The notes under the pieces were generated by a model, which saw nothing but the letters and a program-made list of their open reading frames with translations, had not been told where the DNA came from and searched no databases. From Pantoea agglomerans NBRC 102470 (GTDB lineage: Bacteria > Pseudomonadota > Gammaproteobacteria > Enterobacterales > Enterobacteriaceae): a stretch of 64,000 nt of DNA. The position numbers and the translations under genes were made by a program. Location: positions 1-64,000 of the forward strand of contig NZ_BCZA01000010.1 of assembly GCF_001598475.1 (NCBI RefSeq), written 5' to 3'. Below, piece by piece: positions 57,020 to 64,000 of the stretch. Within the stretch, counting starts at the first letter, position 1. Each line of letters starts with the position of its first letter.

Positions 57020-58237
57020 ATGCTCTCCACCCTTATTTACCGTAGCCAGCTTGCGGGTTCTGTCTCGCCAGAGAGATTGAAAGCGCTGGTGGAGCGCGCC
57101 AGTATCAAAAATGCTGAGGCTGAAGTCACCGGGATACTGCTCTATGACGGACAGCACTTTTTTCAGGTGCTGGAGGGTAGCGTCGACAACGTTCACACGG
57201 TTTTCCAGCGTATCAGTCAGGATGAGCGGCATTTTAACCTGATTGAGCTGATGCGGGATTACGCCCCTGCGCGTCGCTTCGGTCATGCCGGTATGGCCTT
57301 ATTTGATTTACGTGATTATCAGAAACACACCGTAGTGGATGCCCTGCTTAAGCGGGTTACCCTGAGTGATGAACGGATCAGAGATGACCGGGTGGTGAAG
57401 TTCCTGCGTTCTTTCGTCGAGGGGCGGGATAAAGAGACGTTTATCAAAATTGATCCTGCCAGTCAGTGGACGCTGACAACACCCGTCACCTCCGAATCTC
57501 AGCCAGCCTGGCAACCGGCACCGGGTCAGCGTTGTGAATTTGCGCTACAGCCTATTGTGGATACAGCGAATCGCCGGATTGTCTCCTGTGAAGCCTTGAT
57601 ACGTGGCCAGCACGGCGCATCGCCCGCTGATTACTTTTCGCAGTTGCCAGAAAGCGAGCGCTATCAGGGCGATCTGCACTCTAAAACCTACGCTTTCCAG
57701 CTGGCCAGACATCTGGGGTTGCGCGAGCAGACGCTCTCCGTCAACCTGCTGCCCATGTCGCTGGTGGTAATCGATGATGCTGTTGAACATCTTATCCAGC
57801 AGATCAGGCAGCAGGGATTGCGACCAGAGCAGGTGGTGGTTGAGGTGACCGAAGATGAGATCATCTCGCGCTTCGACGCATTCCAGTTTGCTGTCCAGCA
57901 GCTGAAAGCGGCCGGGATCAGCCTGGCGCTCGACGATTTTGGCGCCGGTTTCGCTGGCCTGTCGCTGTTAGCCGATTTCCAGCCCGACAAAGTTAAAATC
58001 GATCGCAAGCTGATCACCGATATCCACCGCAGTGGCCCGCGTCAGGCGATTGTGATGGCCATCATTAAATGCTGTCAGGCGCTGGAAATTACGGTTATTG
58101 CGGAAGGGGTTGAAAAAATTGAAGAGTGGCTCTGGCTGGAAGGTGCCGGGGTACGCTATTACCAGGGCTTTCTGTTTGCCCGTCCAGCCCTCAATGCCCT
58201 GCCTGCAGTAAGCTGGCCAGCACGACGCCCGGAATAG
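57020..58237 (+). CDS. bluF: BluF-like blue-light sensor, BLUF-EAL
   Basis: A 405-residue protein. The N-terminal BLUF domain (1-95) binds FAD and has the photoactive residues Tyr7 (LIYRS), Asn31 and Gln49 (HFFQV). The C-terminal EAL domain (about 172-400) has Glu191 (CEALIRG), Asn242 (NLLP), Glu275 and Glu278 (VEVTE), Asp305-Asp306 (DDFGAG), Lys326 (KID), Glu362 (AEGVE) and Gln382. As I recall, E. coli BluF has several of these replaced and is inactive against c-di-GMP; here they look intact, so phosphodiesterase activity is possible. ATG at 57020 matches BluF; an upstream GTG (57008) is also in frame. A BluR-like gene lies 0.6 kb downstream. Confidence 0.93.
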   Translation: MLSTLIYRSQLAGSVSPERLKALVERASIKNAEAEVTGILLYDGQHFFQVLEGSVDNVHTVFQRISQDERHFNLIELMRDYAPARRFGHAGMALFDLRDYQKHTVVDALLKRVTLSDERIRDDRVVKFLRSFVEGRDKETFIKIDPASQWTLTTPVTSESQPAWQPAPGQRCEFALQPIVDTANRRIVSCEALIRGQHGASPADYFSQLPESERYQGDLHSKTYAFQLARHLGLREQTLSVNLLPMSLVVIDDAVEHLIQQIRQQGLRPEQVVVEVTEDEIISRFDAFQFAVQQLKAAGISLALDDFGAGFAGLSLLADFQPDKVKIDRKLITDIHRSGPRQAIVMAIIKCCQALEITVIAEGVEKIEEWLWLEGAGVRYYQGFLFARPALNALPAVSWPARRPE

Positions 58238-58408
58238 ACCCCGCCGTGATAATCCCCTTTCCTTCCCTTTTGCCCATAATTTGATGCGGCTCACACCGCT
58301 TCGCTGCAAAAGGCAAAAGCTGTGCCATGCTTGATTCATCTGACAGCCTTCAGGCAACACAGATATTCATCAGGTCACTGGACAACAACCGGAAATGGGA
58401 GAGTCACC

Positions 58409-58618
58409 ATGAACGAAGATCGCATTGGCGGTAACTGGAAGCAGTTCAAAGGTAAAGTTAAGGAAAAATGGGGTGATCTTACGGATGATGATATGACCGT
58501 TGTAGAAGGGAAGCGCGATCAGCTGGTCGGTAAAATTCAGGAACGCTACGGCTACGAGAAAGATCGTGCCGAAAAAGAAGTGAAAGAGTGGGAAGATTCC
58601 AACAAGTACCACTGGTAA
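58409..58618 (+). CDS. yjbJ: CsbD-family stress protein YjbJ
   Basis: A 69-residue acidic helical protein, the same length as E. coli YjbJ and close to it throughout (GGNWKQFKGKVKEKWGDLTD, GKRDQLVGKIQERYGY). CsbD-family proteins are abundant general-stress proteins of unknown function, usually under sigma-S. ATG at 58409 follows GGGAGAG. It lies between bluF and the BluR-like gene on the same strand. Confidence 0.92.
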   Translation: MNEDRIGGNWKQFKGKVKEKWGDLTDDDMTVVEGKRDQLVGKIQERYGYEKDRAEKEVKEWEDSNKYHW

Positions 58619-58813
58619 CGTGTGCTTAATCGCCGGGCGTCTCTGCGTCCGGCATCTGCCCTGTACCCCTGTTTAATCCCCCTCACCCACTGCCATCTCA
58701 GCACACGATAAACCGGCAGATTTTGGAAATGATTGTTTCTTTATTTATTCCTGACGCGCATACTGCGTCATCTTCCCTGTTCATGGGATCTCAATGCCTT
58801 TCGGATATCAATT

Positions 58814-59578
58814 ATGCCCCAGCACTCTACCGACACCGTATGTGGTCTCGTCGGTGTTCTTCCTGAAACTCTGCGCCGCTGGCGCCGTGCTGGGCTGATA
58901 ACGCCGCCTGGCCCTGCTGGTTACTCAGATAATCAGCTTACGCGTGCGCTCTGTGTGCGTGAAATGACCTCAGGGGGCCATACGCTCTTTGATATCCATA
59001 CTGCATTTAACTGGCCCAGCGTTGCGCTGCCTGGCGGCTGGGCCTGCCGGGAAGAGGATATGTTGCATCTGCTGGCGCATAATACGGACGCAGATGTTGA
59101 TCGCGAACTACAGATGATGAATACCGACTATTGTGGTGATGATTATGTTAATCGCTACCTGCGGCCGCTCAACCTCTGGCTGCGCACTGACCTCAGCGAA
59201 GGTGCGGCGCGGCGCCAGCAGCGCTTTCATTCAGCGGTAGTCAGTCAGTGGGAGCGCCTGGCGCTGGCCTCACAACGACGCAGCACCGTACCGCTGTTTC
59301 TTGAAGCAGTCAGCGTCACAGATGAAACCGAGATCTGGATGGAAGCGATACGGCTTAACGGACAGGGCTTTCGGGTTGAAGTTGCAGCAGATGCGTCAGG
59401 TATCCCCGCCGTGGCGCAACGCCGCTTTGAGCATCATCTGATGTGGTGTGGTGATGGTATCAGTGCATCGATGAAGGCTGCATTTCACTCCAGTCTTGAG
59501 GCGGGTGAACCGATCATGCTGACCGGAACGAATACCGGCTTACCGTCGCAAATCAGCCTTATGGCAGCCAGCGCCTGA
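58814..59578 (+). CDS. MlrA/BluR-like MerR-type regulator
   Basis: A 254-residue protein with an N-terminal MerR helix-turn-helix (GVLPETLRRWRRAGLITPP, about 15-33) and a long C-terminal part that aligns in pattern with E. coli MlrA and BluR, which have a cobalamin-binding-like, light- or partner-controlled domain. The match is modest and the DNA-binding half is diverged. The start ATG 58814 is chosen because the MerR fold begins there. In E. coli, BluR is released from DNA by BluF under blue light; this protein is probably the local partner of the BluF at 57020. Confidence 0.72.
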   Translation: MPQHSTDTVCGLVGVLPETLRRWRRAGLITPPGPAGYSDNQLTRALCVREMTSGGHTLFDIHTAFNWPSVALPGGWACREEDMLHLLAHNTDADVDRELQMMNTDYCGDDYVNRYLRPLNLWLRTDLSEGAARRQQRFHSAVVSQWERLALASQRRSTVPLFLEAVSVTDETEIWMEAIRLNGQGFRVEVAADASGIPAVAQRRFEHHLMWCGDGISASMKAAFHSSLEAGEPIMLTGTNTGLPSQISLMAASA

Positions 59579-59606
59579 ACTCTTTTGACTTTCTTACCTG
59601 CCAGTG

Positions 59607-59642
59607 AATAAAAAGGCGGAAACAGCCTGTGCCGTTTCCGCC
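59607..59642 (-). terminator. terminator of the hsp20 gene
   Basis: On the minus strand GGCGGAAAC-N10-GTTTCCGCC followed by TTTTTATT. A perfect 9-bp stem lying 9 nt after the hsp20 stop and also able to end the convergent regulator gene. Confidence 0.88.
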
Positions 59643-59651
59643 CTGTTCATA

Positions 59652-60140
59652 TTACTGATGTTCAAGAGTACGCTGACCGCCGATCGCAATCGGGATACGG
59701 CGCGGTTTCTCGCTCTCCGGTATTTCCTGGATCAGATCAATGCTAAGCAGACCTTCCGCCAGGCTGGCTCCGGTGACCTTCATGTGCTCTGGAATGGAAA
59801 AGCTCAGCTGGAAATCGTGTCGGGAAATGCCGCGGTGGATCCAGCTGGTGTTCTCTTCCCGGGCCTCGCCAGACGCTTCCTGTGACGGTTTCTCTCTGTG
59901 ACCGGCCACTGAAAGCCGTCCGCCTCGTAACTCGATCTCCAGTTCATGCTCTTTCCAGCCAGGTACACTGACGGTCAACGCATAGCGATTATCCTCTACC
60001 CGCTGCAGATCGTAAGCGGGAACCGACGTTACCGGGCTGTCGCCAGTAAGCTGACTGAACAATTTATCGATGCGGTTAAAGCGGTCTGAAAAGACTGAAT
60101 CAGACAGCGAAGGGAACACTGAAAATTGTTGTACTGACAT
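59652..60140 (-). CDS. small heat-shock protein, Hsp20/IbpA class
   Basis: A 162-residue chaperone with a variable N-terminus (SVFSDRFNRIDKLFSQLTG), an alpha-crystallin domain (about 40-135: YALTVSVPGWKEHELEIEL, HRGISRHDFQLSFSIPEHM, ASLAEGLLSIDL) and the C-terminal anchoring motif IPIAI. It holds unfolded proteins until they are refolded by DnaK and ClpB. ATG at 60140 follows AGGAG. A sigma-32 promoter and a structured leader precede it. It is similar to IbpA, but the middle contains an extra Glu-rich stretch, so it may be a plasmid-type Hsp20. Confidence 0.92.
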   Translation of the reverse strand: MSVQQFSVFPSLSDSVFSDRFNRIDKLFSQLTGDSPVTSVPAYDLQRVEDNRYALTVSVPGWKEHELEIELRGGRLSVAGHREKPSQEASGEAREENTSWIHRGISRHDFQLSFSIPEHMKVTGASLAEGLLSIDLIQEIPESEKPRRIPIAIGGQRTLEHQ

Positions 60141-60153
60141 GGTGATAATCTCC

Positions 60154-60203
60154 TGAACAGGTTCATCCAAAAGTTCATCTGATCGGGCTCATATTTCCGA
60201 TCA
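60154..60203 (-). promoter_or_regulatory. structured 5' leader of hsp20, possible RNA thermometer
   Basis: In the minus-strand leader TGATCGG/CCGATCA (60180-60203) form a 7-bp hairpin. Nearer the start, TGAAC occurs twice (60173-60177 and 60161-60165) and can pair with GTTCA (60154-60158), which touches the AGGAG ribosome site. Such a fold could hide the site at low temperature, as ROSE elements do for ibpA genes, although the ROSE sequence itself is not present. Confidence 0.4.
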
Positions 60204-60210
60204 TCTCCAT

Positions 60211-60238
60211 AAATAGGGATCAGTAGTCAGTTTTCAAG
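60211..60238 (-). promoter_or_regulatory. sigma-32 (RpoH) promoter of hsp20
   Basis: On the minus strand CTTGAAA-N13-CCCTATTT matches the heat-shock consensus CTTGAAA and CCCCATnT with one mismatch and normal spacing. It lies about 70 nt before the hsp20 start codon. Confidence 0.85.
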
Positions 60239-60315
60239 TTGGTAAATATAATTTTTTTACCGTTATCAGACAGCCGGTTACCACAGAAATAAATTTCAGG
60301 GTATTAACGCAGCCG

Positions 60316-60555
60316 TTACTTTTTGCTCTGAGGTGCAAGAGCAAAATGGGGATGACAGCCAGCCAGTAATAACAGCAACTCATATTCTCCCTGACTTAAT
60401 AGTGTCGGGTTACCTGCGGCTTCTTTGGTTTGCCAGACGCGCAGGCTAAGGTCAAAACGCTCAGCGGCGCTCTGCTGTGAGAGCCCGGCGGCAAGACGAA
60501 GTTCACGCACATTACTCTGGACGACCACAGGCGGCTTGGGGGGACGATTCACCAA
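60316..60555 (-). CDS. small XRE-type helix-turn-helix protein
   Basis: A 79-residue protein with a Pro-rich beginning (NRPPKPPVVV) and a helix-turn-helix of the XRE kind (VRELRLAAGLSQQSAAERFD, then LRVWQTKEAAG). The start is TTG at 60555 or GTG at 60552; both lie after AAGGAG, with 7- and 10-nt spacing. It resembles small phage- or plasmid-type regulators. There is no partner gene nearby. Target unknown. Confidence 0.7.
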   Translation of the reverse strand: MVNRPPKPPVVVQSNVRELRLAAGLSQQSAAERFDLSLRVWQTKEAAGNPTLLSQGEYELLLLLAGCHPHFALAPQSKK

Positions 60556-60923
60556 ACAAAGACTCCTTCAACATGATTAAACCGCAAAGGCACAGCGCTT
60601 CACCATCAATAAAAGCGAAGCAACCTGAGAGCGGCCATAACGAAAAGACCACAGAATAATTGACTATTTTAAATAAATGTCAAATTTCAGGTTTAAAAAT
60701 TATGCATGATTTTTTATAAGCGAAGCGGCATATTTCGCCCTGACGGAGACTTTTCTATTTCCATAGAGTGCTTTATTCCTCCTGCCAGGAATTATCCTGT
60801 TATTTGCCTTAAGGGCCATTCAGGGATTATTCCGCTACCTCAAGCGCCCTTTCTTCATCAGGATAGAGGTATAGCCTGAGGGTCATGTTCAGGCAGAATC
60901 ATTGAAAAAGAGGAGGATAATGA
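60556..60923. other. intergenic, no gene seen
   Basis: About 370 nt of AT-rich DNA between divergent small genes. It ends in the strong ribosome site of the DUF3606 gene. No other feature is supported. Confidence 0.45.
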
Positions 60924-61148
60924 ATGAAAAATCCTATCCAGCGTCGCTCGCCCGACGATCTGTCGCAGGTGGAAATTCGTGAACAGTGGCAAATCACCTA
61001 CTGGACCCAGGAACTGAGGACAACTCAGGAAAGGCTGACACGCGCGATCCGCGAGCGAGGGCCGCGGACCGAACAGGTTCGTGACTGGCTGGAGCAAAAC
61101 CCGCCGCCACGTCGTCCGACACAATTCACACACGGCATGAAAGGTTAA
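60924..61148 (+). CDS. DUF3606 small protein
   Basis: A 74-residue polar protein. The segment WQITYWTQELRTTQERLTRA and the following IRERGPRTEQVRDWL match the DUF3606 helical domain, small proteins of unknown function common on plasmids and in stress loci. ATG follows AGGAGG, an unusually strong ribosome site. The gene stands alone. Confidence 0.8.
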   Translation: MKNPIQRRSPDDLSQVEIREQWQITYWTQELRTTQERLTRAIRERGPRTEQVRDWLEQNPPPRRPTQFTHGMKG

Positions 61149-61668
61149 ATTGATTACTTTCTGAAGCGACGCGTTACTGGCAATCTTGCGGTGGATTGAC
61201 CTATAGCAGTCAGGAGTACACTGACAGGTCATATCTGCCGGTCTTCATCTTTACAGGCTTTTACCTGTATTTTTAATAGGTTATCTTCCTGATCAACCAG
61301 CGGATAGCGATCCGTCTCTGGCTGCAGACCTGTTTAATTGTAAAACTGACTTAGAAATAACATTAACCACCCTGAATGCTTATTCATCTCCTGATGGAAC
61401 ATAAACATTAACAACCGTAAAAACCCTCTCCTGGCTATATAAAATGTACAAATGTAAATAATCAGGCGCATCTTCGATTAAATTTTCGAATCGTAACAAC
61501 CCCTTTAATGCGTTAAAGAAAATATTAAGAGACACCCGCTGCATAGTCCCTTATTATCCAGTTGAAAATAAAAAATCACGCCATATTTCCTGCCGCCCGA
61601 ATCACATTTCGCTCCGGACAGTTTTCTTTTTTCGCTCCGTAATCAGCCGGTGCGGGGGTTCTACACAC
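61149..61668. other. intergenic upstream of the GAF-EAL gene
   Basis: About 520 nt, AT-rich in the middle, with no gene or convincing terminator. The GAF-EAL promoter must lie here; I found no clear sigma-28 or other special element. Confidence 0.45.
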
Positions 61669-63453
61669 ATGTTAAACAATTTAAACGGCGACAATGAGCG
61701 CCGCAGCCGCGCCTTACAGGCGTTGCGCGACCCTGATGAAAGCCGCGATGAAGTTCTCCGGAAGTTTGTCCGGTTAGCCAGTCAGGCCCTGGGTATCCCG
61801 GGCAGCTTTATATCGGTGCTGGATGATGAGTTCCAGACCGTTCAGGCATCACACAATTTTGAACTGCAACGCTCAACGCGTGCGGATTCACTTTGTCGAC
61901 ACGTGGTTGATAGCGACAGTGCGGTGATCGTCCCTGATACTTATTACGATGCGCGTTTTGTCACGCATCCCCTGATCACTGGCTCACCCTTTATCCGCTT
62001 TTATGTCGGTGTGCCACTGAAAACACGCGATGGCATTATTCTGGGCACACTATGTGTGACCGACACCGAGCCGCATGCGTTTCCCAGTGACCAGGTGACG
62101 ACCTTAACGCTGCTCTCTACGCTGGTAATGTCTTTTCTTGAAGCCTGGCACTCGGCGGGTTTTACCGATCCGGTGACCGGGCTGCCTAACCGTCAGCGCC
62201 TGATACGTGATTTGCAATATCTTGCCGTTGCCGGCGATACCACGCCACGCCGTCTGGTTCTGATTGATTGCATCGATATGTCGCGTGCTTATGAACTGGC
62301 CCGCACCATGGGAATGAGCCCGGTTGAGAGCCTGCTGAAAGATATGGCCACTCTGCTGCCGCTACGCCTGCGTCCGGCGGTTGGGGAGATGATCTATACG
62401 GTGGCCACCGGCCGCTTTGCTATCCTGACCCGAGCGGATAGCCGACTCAGTGCCGCGTGGGTAGCCGGTCGTCTGGAAGGTATCAGTGCGGACATGGATG
62501 AAGGTCTGTCAGTCGCGCTGACTCCCCATACTGGTGAGGCTGACTTTGTCGCTGGCAGCATGCCAGCATCTGAAATATTAGGCCGTGCGGTCAGTGCGCT
62601 GCATGAAGCGGTCGGCCGCGGCCTGCCCTCTCAGCGCTTTGACGCTGAGGCTGAAACGCAGCGTTCGGAAGATTTCCTGCTGATGACCGATCTTAAAACG
62701 GCATTACGCGAGAACACCGGGCTATATATGGTCTATCAGCCGAAAATTTGCCTGCAAAGTGGTAAACCCGTGGGTCTGGAAGCGCTTATCCGCTGGCAAC
62801 ATCCCAGCCGGGGCGAACTTTCACCTGCCGCCTTTATCCCGCTGGCTGAGCAGACCGATCTGCTCTCTGTGCTGACAGCCTGGATTATCGATCGGGCGGT
62901 TGAGCGCCTTAGCCGGCTGAGGAATAACTGTATCCAGCTGCCGCTAACGATAAACGTCAGCGTACGTGACTTTGCGCGCGAGGGGTTCGCTTCAGCACTG
63001 GAAAGTAAGATGGTCAAATCTAAGCTCCCGACCTCTCTGCTGGGAATCGAATGTCTGGAAACCGAACGTATCCTTGAAAGCCCGACCGCCCTGCGCGGGC
63101 TGGAGATGCTCAGAGCACGAGGATTCACTATTTCACTCGATGATTTCGGTTCCGGCCACAGCAATATCAGTTATCTGCGTCGCATGCCGCTTGATGTGAT
63201 TAAGCTGGATCGTTCCCTGATCAGTGAGCTTTCCTCTGACACGGCTTCACGCATTATTGCACGCAGCATCATCGCCATGCTTAAAGAGCTGGACTATACC
63301 GTGGTGGCAGAAGGGGTTGAGTGTCCGGATGCAGTAACATCCCTGACCGAGTATGGCTGCGATCAGGCTCAGGGATATTTCTATTCGAAGCCGTTAAACG
63401 AAGAAGCATTGGATCACTGGCTGCACTGGAAGCTGCGTGGCGAGTGTCATTAA
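61669..63453 (+). CDS. GAF-GGDEF-EAL protein, predicted c-di-GMP phosphodiesterase
   Basis: A 594-residue cytoplasmic protein. GAF sensor at about 30-160 (DSLCRHVVDSDSAVIVPDTY), a degenerate GGDEF domain at about 165-325 whose active-site loop reads ATGRFA near 247-252, and an EAL domain at about 335-585. EAL residues are present: Glu371 (LEALIRW), Asn429 (NVSV), Glu461 and Glu464, Asp491-Asp492 (DDFGSG), Lys512, Glu548 (AEGVE) and Gln568 (AQGY). It should therefore degrade c-di-GMP, with the GGDEF half as a possible GTP-binding regulator. GAF ligand unknown. Confidence 0.9.
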   Translation: MLNNLNGDNERRSRALQALRDPDESRDEVLRKFVRLASQALGIPGSFISVLDDEFQTVQASHNFELQRSTRADSLCRHVVDSDSAVIVPDTYYDARFVTHPLITGSPFIRFYVGVPLKTRDGIILGTLCVTDTEPHAFPSDQVTTLTLLSTLVMSFLEAWHSAGFTDPVTGLPNRQRLIRDLQYLAVAGDTTPRRLVLIDCIDMSRAYELARTMGMSPVESLLKDMATLLPLRLRPAVGEMIYTVATGRFAILTRADSRLSAAWVAGRLEGISADMDEGLSVALTPHTGEADFVAGSMPASEILGRAVSALHEAVGRGLPSQRFDAEAETQRSEDFLLMTDLKTALRENTGLYMVYQPKICLQSGKPVGLEALIRWQHPSRGELSPAAFIPLAEQTDLLSVLTAWIIDRAVERLSRLRNNCIQLPLTINVSVRDFAREGFASALESKMVKSKLPTSLLGIECLETERILESPTALRGLEMLRARGFTISLDDFGSGHSNISYLRRMPLDVIKLDRSLISELSSDTASRIIARSIIAMLKELDYTVVAEGVECPDAVTSLTEYGCDQAQGYFYSKPLNEEALDHWLHWKLRGECH

Positions 63454-63652
63454 TCTGGAGCTGGCGCAATCTGATATCAGATTGCATTTTCAGCTATCAG
63501 ATCGAGCTCTGATATTCCCTATAAGTCATATTCAAAATATTTGATCAATATCAGCAAAAGTTAGCTATGTCAGTCTGGCGAGATCGCGCCTATCATTCAT
63601 TCCATCGAGGCAAAACGCCTCTCCCTGACTGAAATACGCTAAGGAATTGACC

Positions 63653-63862
63653 ATGAACCCCATCAAAATTTTCGTTGCTGTTACTGCACTTTCTCTGATT
63701 TCATTCGGTAGTTTTGCCCAGACTATTACCGCTACCGCGTCTACCCTGGATGCTGCTGAAGCTAAAGTCGCGGCACAGGCCAAAGATGCAGGTGCATCCT
63801 ATAAAATTACCGGCGCACGCGTTGATAATCGAGCTTATGTCTCTGCTGAACTGATCAAATAA
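63653..63862 (+). CDS. DUF1471 (YhcN/BhsA-type) periplasmic protein
   Basis: A 69-residue exported protein: signal peptide about 1-22 (cut after SFA), then a single DUF1471 domain (ASTLDAAEAKVAAQAKDAGA, SYKITGARVDNRAYVSAEL). ATG at 63653 follows AAGGA. Members respond to stress, biofilm or acid conditions. A clear terminator follows. It is a second, distinct member of the family besides YahO at 5713. Confidence 0.88.
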   Translation: MNPIKIFVAVTALSLISFGSFAQTITATASTLDAAEAKVAAQAKDAGASYKITGARVDNRAYVSAELIK

Positions 63863-63884
63863 CATTTACCCCTTCAATACGATG

Positions 63885-63910
63885 AGGCTGCCATTACGGC
63901 GGCCTTTTTT
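63885..63910 (+). terminator. terminator of the DUF1471 gene
   Basis: AGGCTGCC-ATTAC-GGCGGCCT with one G-T pair, followed by a T-run. It lies 22 nt after the stop codon. The last 90 nt of the window hold nothing recognised. Confidence 0.9.
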
Positions 63911-64000
63911 ATTATGCAGGAAGCATGAGTTCGTCTGCTCAGGTTCAGCGTCTCTGATCCCATTACGATTGTTGGAACCGTGCCCCACAATTTGCCGTTT

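Overview
This window reads as accessory DNA of an enterobacterium of the Erwiniaceae, most likely Pantoea. Many genes have recognisable E. coli relatives (yiaWV, yahO, ssuA/ssuD, feoAB, ygiW, yfaZ, hns, yajD, ydeP, bluF, yjbJ), arranged as in no E. coli region I know. A Cre-type recombinase with a lox-like site recalls the Panto/pox system, which I remember being described from a Pantoea strain. I see no tRNA, rRNA, ribosomal, replication or core biosynthetic gene in 64 kb. That makes a large plasmid (for example the LPP-1 type of Pantoea) or a chromosomal accessory region plausible; this is inference.

Layout. 0-6 kb: end of a DUF4225 gene with a small membrane protein, a P307-type relBE pair, an orphan pqiB, yiaWV and yahO. 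6-17 kb: an organosulfur cluster holding ssuA, a sigma-54 activator fused to an SsuA-like sensor domain, a sigma-54 promoter with paired upstream repeats, ssuD, a flavoprotein, an NtaA/SnaA-type monooxygenase, an MFS permease and an SfnB/DszC-like oxidoreductase. 18-19.4 kb: lox-like site and Cre-like recombinase. 19.8-26 kb: feoAB and small envelope proteins (YgiW, lipoproteins, YfaZ). 26-30 kb: two H-NS paralogues flanking a VOC protein and a diguanylate cyclase. 30-37.5 kb: regulators, a metallo-hydrolase, a predicted protease, an alcohol dehydrogenase, a soluble FIST-chemoreceptor, a second relBE-like pair and a KGG stress protein. 37.5-50.5 kb: LysR/MFS/hydrolase, an orphan RND pump, an XRE regulator, yajD, ydeP, a phosphoesterase and an MBL protein. 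50.6-56.2 kb: two chemoreceptors (one with a textbook FliA promoter) and a LexA-box-controlled small gene. 57-64 kb: bluF, yjbJ, a BluR/MlrA-like regulator, an Hsp20 gene with a sigma-32 promoter, small stress genes, a GAF-EAL protein and a DUF1471 protein.

How the parts may work together. The sulfur cluster looks like one regulated programme: the activator's C-terminal SsuA-like domain would sense a sulfonate or sulfone in the cytoplasm and fire the sigma-54 promoter of ssuD and the genes behind it. The right half is rich in sensing and c-di-GMP signalling: three chemoreceptors, one GGDEF cyclase, one blue-light EAL protein and one GAF-EAL protein. It also carries stress regulons recognisable from promoter sequence (LexA, sigma-32, sigma-28). 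The most unusual items are the activator-SBP fusion, the Cre-like system with loxP-like arms, the BluF protein with intact EAL residues, the LexA-box gene of unknown function, and two related RelE toxins paired with unrelated antitoxins.
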